Shown here in pieces: positions 59,641-64,000 of a DNA stretch of 64,000 nt. Source of the DNA: Streptomyces sp. NBC_00459. Its GTDB lineage: Bacteria; Actinomycetota; Actinomycetes; Streptomycetales; Streptomycetaceae. The translations under genes and the position numbers were made by a program. Positions within the stretch are counted from its first letter, which is position 1; every line of letters starts with the position of its first letter. Below the pieces are notes generated by a model, which was not told the DNA's origin, searched no databases, and saw only the letters and a program-made list of their open reading frames with translations. The stretch covers positions 2,852,001 through 2,916,000 of the forward strand of contig NZ_CP107903.1 of assembly GCF_036013955.1 (NCBI RefSeq), read 5' to 3'.

Positions 59641-60522
59641 ATGGAACCGGTCGAGATCGAGGCGAAGACCCTGATCCAGAAGTCGAAAACCCCGTCGAAC
59701 GACTACGTGATCAACCCCTACACCGGCTGTGTTCTGGGCTGCGCGTACTGCTTCGCCTCCTTCGCGGGGCGGCAGTTCGGCCGGTCGGCCAAGGAGTGGG
59801 GCGACTACCTGTACGTGAAGAAGAACGCCGTCGACCTGGCCCGCAAAGAGCTGGCCCGGATGCCCGAGCACAAGCGCCACGGCACGATGCTGCTCAGCTC
59901 GGTCACCGACCCCTACCAGGGCCACGAGACGAAGTACCGGCTCACCCGCGGCATCCTGCGCGAACTGAAAGCCGTCGAGTACCCGGGCCTGGTCCGCATC
60001 CTGACCAAGTCACCGGTCGTCACCCGCGACATCGACCTGCTCGCCGGCCTGCCCAGAGCGGAGGTCGGCATGACCGTGACCACCGCGGACGACAAGGTCA
60101 GCCGCTGGCTTGAGGTCCGCGCCCCGCTCGCCTCCCGTCGCCTGCGCACGCTCACGGAACTACGCGAGGCAGGTATCCCCACCTTCGCCTTCGTCGGCCC
60201 GCTCCTGCCCCACTTCGCCGCCCGGCCCGAACTCCTGGACCATCTCTTCGGGCAGCTCGTCGACGCGGGCATCACCGAGGTGTTCATGGAGCACATCAAC
60301 CTCAAGCGGTACATCCGCGAGCGCATGGACCAGGTCCTCGCCGACGAACCCGACGAGGTGCGCGAGGCGTACGTACAGGCCCGCACCAAGGAACACCGCG
60401 AACAGCTCGACGCGATCGTGGCCGGCCTACTGGCCAAGCACGGGCTGCGGCTGCGCTTCGACGAGGTCGTCCACCACGACGACAACGACGCCCTGCGACA
60501 GAGGCTGGCCGGCCAGGCGTAG
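59641..60522 (+). CDS. SPL/Rv2578c-family radical SAM protein
   Basis: A 293-residue radical SAM protein. It starts like the Rv2578c/spore-photoproduct-lyase-like group: SNDYVINPYTGCVLGCAYCF, in which Cys-x3-Cys-x2-Cys (CVLGCAYC) binds the [4Fe-4S] cluster. 'MLLSSVTDPYQGHETKYRLTR' and 'VRILTKSPVVTRDIDLL' follow as in that group, and the C-terminal half completes a partial barrel. There is no SPASM domain. DNA repair is known for SPL itself, but the substrate of this group is unproven. An AGAGAGGAAG ribosome site precedes ATG 59641. Confidence 0.85.
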   Translation: MEPVEIEAKTLIQKSKTPSNDYVINPYTGCVLGCAYCFASFAGRQFGRSAKEWGDYLYVKKNAVDLARKELARMPEHKRHGTMLLSSVTDPYQGHETKYRLTRGILRELKAVEYPGLVRILTKSPVVTRDIDLLAGLPRAEVGMTVTTADDKVSRWLEVRAPLASRRLRTLTELREAGIPTFAFVGPLLPHFAARPELLDHLFGQLVDAGITEVFMEHINLKRYIRERMDQVLADEPDEVREAYVQARTKEHREQLDAIVAGLLAKHGLRLRFDEVVHHDDNDALRQRLAGQA

Positions 60523-60539
60523 GTCGGGCGGGACGAAGT

Positions 60540-60816
60540 CTGTGCGTACGGGTTGAGGCCAGGAGCCGGCCGCGGATCACGCCGAGGGACTGTTCGGCCA
60601 CTGGGGAGGTCTGCTGTGTCCGTCCGTCGGCCGAACGGAAGTCGAGTGTGCCGACCTGCTCTTCGGCGTCCAGGTAGTCATCCGGGGAAGTTCGGTGATG
60701 ATGAGGCGGCACAGCGCCGCCGCGCCGGGCCGCGAGACCAGGCGGGCGCAGTCGCGGCCAATGTGGTCCAGGCAGTACCGGGGATCACCGAGCGGGGGTG
60801 GCGCGGCGTACTGCAC
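60540..60816 (-). pseudogene. C-terminal remnant of a TetR regulator
   Basis: On the minus strand one frame gives CARLVSRPGAAALCRLIITELPR, and after a frame change the sequence continues as 'DDYLDAEEQVGTLDF' and 'VAEQSLGVIRGRLL'. Together these resemble the AcrR/TetR_C_7 C-terminal domain (RLVIAExPRFP...AAEQFLGxIRG). The DNA-binding half is absent. It occupies the 326-bp space between the radical SAM and AraC genes; nothing else is seen there. Confidence 0.45.
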
Positions 60817-60848
60817 GTCCAGCTGCCGCAGTAGGCTGCGGACACGTG

Positions 60849-61817
60849 ATGGTCGAAAAGAGACACTCCGGACCGAACGGGCAGGCCGGACCGGCTGCGG
60901 TTCCGCTCTACGGTTTCCAGCCCCCGGTCGGTACTCCGTACGGCCTTGAGGTGAGTACCGTCGAGGAGTTCTTCGCCCAGCACGACGACTGGCCGTGGAA
61001 CCCGCCCCGTCCGGGCCGTGCCACCTTCCACTACCTGATCCTGGTCATCGAGGGCGAGTTGAGGCACGACGTCGACCACGTCACTCGGACCGTCTCCCCC
61101 GGCCAGTGGCTGTGGGTGCGTCCCGGGCACGCGCAGTGCTGGCATCCGCCCGGCGCGGCCCGCGGCCCGTTCATCCTGTTCGAACCGGACGTGCTGCGGC
61201 CCGACCTCGCCCGTCTCCTGGCCCCGCTCACCGCGCACGAGGCCCCTGCCGTGCTCAGCCCGCACCCCGACGACACCGCCTGGCTCCAGCAGACTGCACT
61301 CCAGCTCCTGGACGAACACCGCGCACTGGGGAGCCGCCCCCTCGGCATCCACCACGCCCTGCGGCGGAGCCTCCTCGAATCGCTGCTGCTGCGCCTGGCC
61401 AACTCCCCGGACACCGCCCCCATCGGCACGGCCACGGCAGGCACTGGCCGCGCCGACAGGTACGGACGCTTCCTGGACGCCCTGGAGCTGCACTTCCGCG
61501 AACTCCACCAAGCCGCGGACTACGCCGAGTCGCTCGGCTGTTCGGTCCGCACCCTGAGCCGTGCCGCCCGGGACGCCACCGGCAAGGGGGTACGTGAACT
61601 CATCGACGAGCGGCGCCTCCTGGAAGCCCGGCGCCTGCTGGCAGGTGCCCGGTGGGACGCCCGGACTGTTGCCGCCCACCTCGGCTTCACCGACCCGGCG
61701 AACTTCGGCCGCTTCTTCCGCGACCGCACCGGCCTCACCCCGGCCGCCTTCGCCGCCGGCGAGGCCACGACCGTCTCGCATCGTTTCCCGGGATCCGACA
61801 AAACGCCCGGCAGATAG
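60849..61817 (+). CDS. AraC family transcriptional regulator
   Basis: A 322-residue AraC regulator. The N-terminal cupin-like sensor (residues ~35-140) reads FHYLILVIEGELRHDVDHV and 'VSPGQWLWVRPGHAQCW'. The C-terminal double HTH is clear (AADYAESLGCSVRTLSRAAR; 'DARTVAAHLGFTDPANFGRFFRDRTGLTPAAF'). ATG 60849 directly follows GTG 60846; the ribosome site is weak either way. The effector is unknown. It is not obviously linked to the downstream TPP enzyme, which is on the other strand and converges. Confidence 0.83.
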   Translation: MVEKRHSGPNGQAGPAAVPLYGFQPPVGTPYGLEVSTVEEFFAQHDDWPWNPPRPGRATFHYLILVIEGELRHDVDHVTRTVSPGQWLWVRPGHAQCWHPPGAARGPFILFEPDVLRPDLARLLAPLTAHEAPAVLSPHPDDTAWLQQTALQLLDEHRALGSRPLGIHHALRRSLLESLLLRLANSPDTAPIGTATAGTGRADRYGRFLDALELHFRELHQAADYAESLGCSVRTLSRAARDATGKGVRELIDERRLLEARRLLAGARWDARTVAAHLGFTDPANFGRFFRDRTGLTPAAFAAGEATTVSHRFPGSDKTPGR

Positions 61818-62098
61818 CGGTCACCCGGTGGTGGTCATCAGGTGACGCTTCGCCGACAAGATCTCGGTGCGGGCCACGATCTTCTCCTACATGGCCGACG
61901 GCCGGATCGTCGGCGAACGGGGCCGCCCCGGCCTCCCGCAAGAGGCCGGTCTCTGCTTCTCGATCCGGGCACGAACGCATCCGCGTCCGCCGACGGGACG
62001 ATGGCCTACCCCGCATCCGTCGCGATGCAATTGCCGCTACCCGCGCGGACTGCGGATCAGCGCACCGTCCCCGAACCGAGCAACCAGCGGGCCGACCG
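61818..62098. other. Gap between AraC and TPP-enzyme genes
   Basis: 281 bp between convergent genes. The plus strand has a short coding-like stretch (KISVRATIFSYMADGRIVGE near 61857-61916) without a start or a recognisable family, possibly a relic. No clear terminator was found. Confidence 0.3.
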
Positions 62099-63886
62099 TC
62101 AGAGGTGCTGCTCGGTGGCCCGGGTGCGGTGGTACTCCTCCTGTCGCTCGTCCGTGATGTACGCCGGGATCGGGAAGTCCCACCAGCCGGGGACCCAGGG
62201 GCCCGCGGCGTCGCGGTCCGTGGGGACCTCGATCAGCGCGGGGGCCCCGGACTGGACCGCCTTGCGCAGCGTCGGCTCCAGGGACGCGGCGTCGTTCACC
62301 TTCCACGACTCGATCCCGAAGGCCCGGCCCATGGCCGCGAAGTCGGGGCTGTACGGCGATCCGTCGGGGTGCGAGAACTCCGTGCCGATGTGCCGCGAGG
62401 TCTGCTTGCGCTGACCGCCGCGGATCGACATGTAGCCCGCGTTGTTCTGGACGACGAAGATCACCGGTGCGCCGGCGGTGACGCTCAGGGCGATCTCCTG
62501 GGAGGTCATCAGGAAGTCGCCGTCGCCGAGGACGCACACGACCGGGCTGTCCGGCCGGGCGAGCTTGGCGCCGACGGCGGCCGGGATCGCCCAGCCCATG
62601 GAGGAGAAGCCGCCGGAGGTGAGGTGGGTGCGCGGCGAGTAGACCGGGAAGGTCTGTTTGACCGCGCCCTGGGTGTTGCCCGAGCCGGCGACGATGATCG
62701 CGTCGCGCGGGAGCACGTTGCGCAGGGCGCCGAGCGGGCGCTGTGAGGTGAACGGGAAGCGGTCGCTGTCGCGGCGGCCGGCGAGCTTCTCCTCCCAGTC
62801 CTGCTTGAGCCGGGCGAGTTCGGCGAGGTACTCGGAGCGGTCGACGCCCTTGGCGGGGAGGGAGTCGACGATGGCTGCCACGGCGCGCTGCGCGTCCGCC
62901 ACGATGCCCACTTCGGCGGGGTAGTTCTTGCCGATCTCGTGCGGGTCGATGTCGATGTGGATGAGCTTCGCGGGCGGGATCGAGAAGCTGATGCCCTTGG
63001 CGTAGCTGGAGGCGGACCAGTCGGTGAAGCGGCAGCCGACCGAGATGACGACGTCGGCGGAGCTCGCGATCGCATTGCCGGTCATCGTGCCGGTCTGGCC
63101 GACGCTGCCCGCGAACAGCTCGTGGTCCTCGGGGAAGGCGCTCTTGCCGTTCCAGGTGGTGACGACCGGGATCTGCCATTTCTCGGCGAGAGAGAGCACC
63201 TGGTCGGAGGCCTCGGACGTGATCGCCCCGCCGCCGACCACGATGACCGGCCGGGTCGCCGCGCGCAGCACGTCGACCGCGCGGTCCACGGCTTCCGGGT
63301 CGGGGTGCTGGCGGCCGACGGGGATGCGCCGCTCCAGGTCGTGGAGTTCGACGTTCGCGGCCTCGGCCTGTACGTCCATGGGGACTTCGAGGTGCACCGG
63401 GCCCGGGCGGCCGGTCAGCATGGAGTTGAAACAGCGGTGCAGGACGAAGGGAAGCTCCTCGACCCGGGTGACGACCCAGTGCCGCTTGCTGACGGCCTCG
63501 GCCACCTTGGGGAAGTCGTTCGCCGTGTAGCGGTCGAGTTCCTGGAGCAGTCCGTGGCCGCGCATGTGGGTCGGCGGGCCGCCCGTGACGACGAGAACAC
63601 TGGTGGAGTCCGTGAACGCGGTGCCCATGCCGATGACGGTGTTGCTCGCGCCGGCGCCGATGGAGGTGACCGCGGCTTGCGGGCGGCCGGTGACACGGTA
63701 GTAGCCGTCGGCGAGGTGGACGGCGCTCTGCTCGTGGAAGGTCTGGATGAAGGGGATCCTGGACTCGTCGTCGAGGAAGGCGTCGGTCAGTGACCAGATT
63801 CCGTGGCCGGGGATGCCGGCGACGACGTCGACCCCGTAGTTGCGCAGGGTCCGCGCGACGATCTGGCCTCCGGTGAGGACGGGCAT
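62099..63886 (-). CDS. Thiamine-pyrophosphate enzyme, acetolactate-synthase-like
   Basis: A 595-residue three-domain TPP enzyme. The PYR domain has the catalytic Glu in FIQTFHEQSAVHLADGYYR and 'VTSIGAGASNTVIGMGTAF'. The central domain shows 'RPVIVVGGGAITSEASDQVLSLAEKW'. The PP domain carries the GDG...NN cofactor motif (VLGDGDFLMTSQEIALSV ... VVQNNAGYM). The layout is that of acetolactate synthase/glyoxylate carboligase/sulfoacetaldehyde acetyltransferase relatives; the substrate is not deducible. There is no regulatory small subunit gene nearby, arguing against housekeeping IlvB. It lies 36 bp downstream of a gene cut by the window edge and is probably in one operon with it. Confidence 0.82.
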   Translation of the reverse strand: MPVLTGGQIVARTLRNYGVDVVAGIPGHGIWSLTDAFLDDESRIPFIQTFHEQSAVHLADGYYRVTGRPQAAVTSIGAGASNTVIGMGTAFTDSTSVLVVTGGPPTHMRGHGLLQELDRYTANDFPKVAEAVSKRHWVVTRVEELPFVLHRCFNSMLTGRPGPVHLEVPMDVQAEAANVELHDLERRIPVGRQHPDPEAVDRAVDVLRAATRPVIVVGGGAITSEASDQVLSLAEKWQIPVVTTWNGKSAFPEDHELFAGSVGQTGTMTGNAIASSADVVISVGCRFTDWSASSYAKGISFSIPPAKLIHIDIDPHEIGKNYPAEVGIVADAQRAVAAIVDSLPAKGVDRSEYLAELARLKQDWEEKLAGRRDSDRFPFTSQRPLGALRNVLPRDAIIVAGSGNTQGAVKQTFPVYSPRTHLTSGGFSSMGWAIPAAVGAKLARPDSPVVCVLGDGDFLMTSQEIALSVTAGAPVIFVVQNNAGYMSIRGGQRKQTSRHIGTEFSHPDGSPYSPDFAAMGRAFGIESWKVNDAASLEPTLRKAVQSGAPALIEVPTDRDAAGPWVPGWWDFPIPAYITDERQEEYHRTRATEQHL

Positions 63887-63922
63887 GGTGGGTTTCCGAT
63901 CAGCTCGGGTCGGACGGTGGGA

Positions 63923-64000
63923 TCAGGCGTGGTGGCGGGCGGCCCAGGCGAAGCCCTGGGTGCACAGGCGGGTGACGTCCGGGTTCTGGAGGTCGTCGAG
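63923..64000 (-). CDS. C-terminus of a gene continuing past the window
   Basis: The last 25 codons of a minus-strand gene, reading LDDLQNPDVTRLCTQGFAWAA then RHHA and TGA at 63923. There is too little for a family call. It ends 36 bp before the TPP-enzyme start in the same direction, so the two are likely co-transcribed and its identity would help define the TPP enzyme's pathway. Confidence 0.5.
   Translation of the reverse strand, partial: LDDLQNPDVTRLCTQGFAWAARHHA

Noticed and set aside
62099..63886. IolD (inositol pathway) or housekeeping IlvB identity for the TPP enzyme
   Set aside because: The N-terminus does not look like IolD, and no ilvN/ilvC or iol genes are visible; the specific substrate is left open.

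Overview
The window reads as chromosome of a Streptomyces or very close actinomycete. GC is very high, with strong G/C third positions, GTG as well as ATG starts behind GGAG/GAGG-type ribosome sites, frequent ATGA stop/start overlaps, and many families typical of the genus: ECF41 sigma factor, LAL regulator, F420-style oxidoreductases, secreted cellulase/expansin proteins and an Fxs RiPP locus. No rRNA, tRNA, CRISPR array or intact insertion sequence was seen. Nothing is obviously core, so this looks like an accessory, regulatory and secretory region.

Layout. 1-4.2 kb: the 3' part of a lipoprotein gene, a glutamine amidotransferase, a MarR regulator with an adjacent luciferase-like oxidoreductase, and a LacI regulator. 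4.5-5.7 kb: a cation/proton antiporter with a TTA codon at position 9. 5.9-18.6 kb: a predicted conflict/RiPP locus. A membrane protein is translationally coupled to a P-loop ATPase and followed by a second large ATPase. These converge on an operon reading the other way: a small Fxs-type precursor peptide, a 1,226-residue ParA-like/TIR-like/NB-ARC/TPR protein and an unknown 337-residue protein. Divergent from that operon are a radical SAM/SPASM maturase and an HExxH peptide hydroxylase coupled to it. The precursor ends in His-Ser-Glu-Ser-Val where the family name demands Phe-x-Ser-x-x, which is the most unusual feature in the window.

18.9-25.4 kb is a secretome island: GH5 cellulase under a 22-bp perfect palindrome, a luciferase-like oxidoreductase, an expansin-like protein, a GH25 lysozyme with two peptidoglycan-binding repeats, two tandem paralogous small secreted proteins and a DD-carboxypeptidase. 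A second expansin paralogue lies at 35.9 kb behind the same ECF-like promoter sequence. 25.5-26.7 kb: a DMT transporter with an apparent leaderless 14-codon upstream ORF. 26.9-35.0 kb: an AraC regulator, a coupled FMO/SDR/aldehyde dehydrogenase operon reminiscent of mycobacterial mymA, a TetR regulator and an MMPL transporter. 13-bp-spaced repeats precede both the TetR and the MMPL gene and suggest one regulon.

35.2-46.2 kb: a LuxR-type regulator, small membrane proteins, a DUF2252 protein, decayed remnants of an antiporter and a TetR gene, an enoyl-CoA hydratase-like protein, an ECF41 sigma factor next to an NDH-2-like flavoprotein with a candidate ECF41 promoter, and a MarR regulator. 46.4-52.4 kb: a LAL regulator with an internal TTA codon and several secreted or membrane proteins. 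52.5-64 kb: small redox, SnoaL and VOC genes with LysR, MarR and AraC regulators, a second NDH-2-like gene, an SPL-type radical SAM protein and a TPP-dependent enzyme at the right edge.
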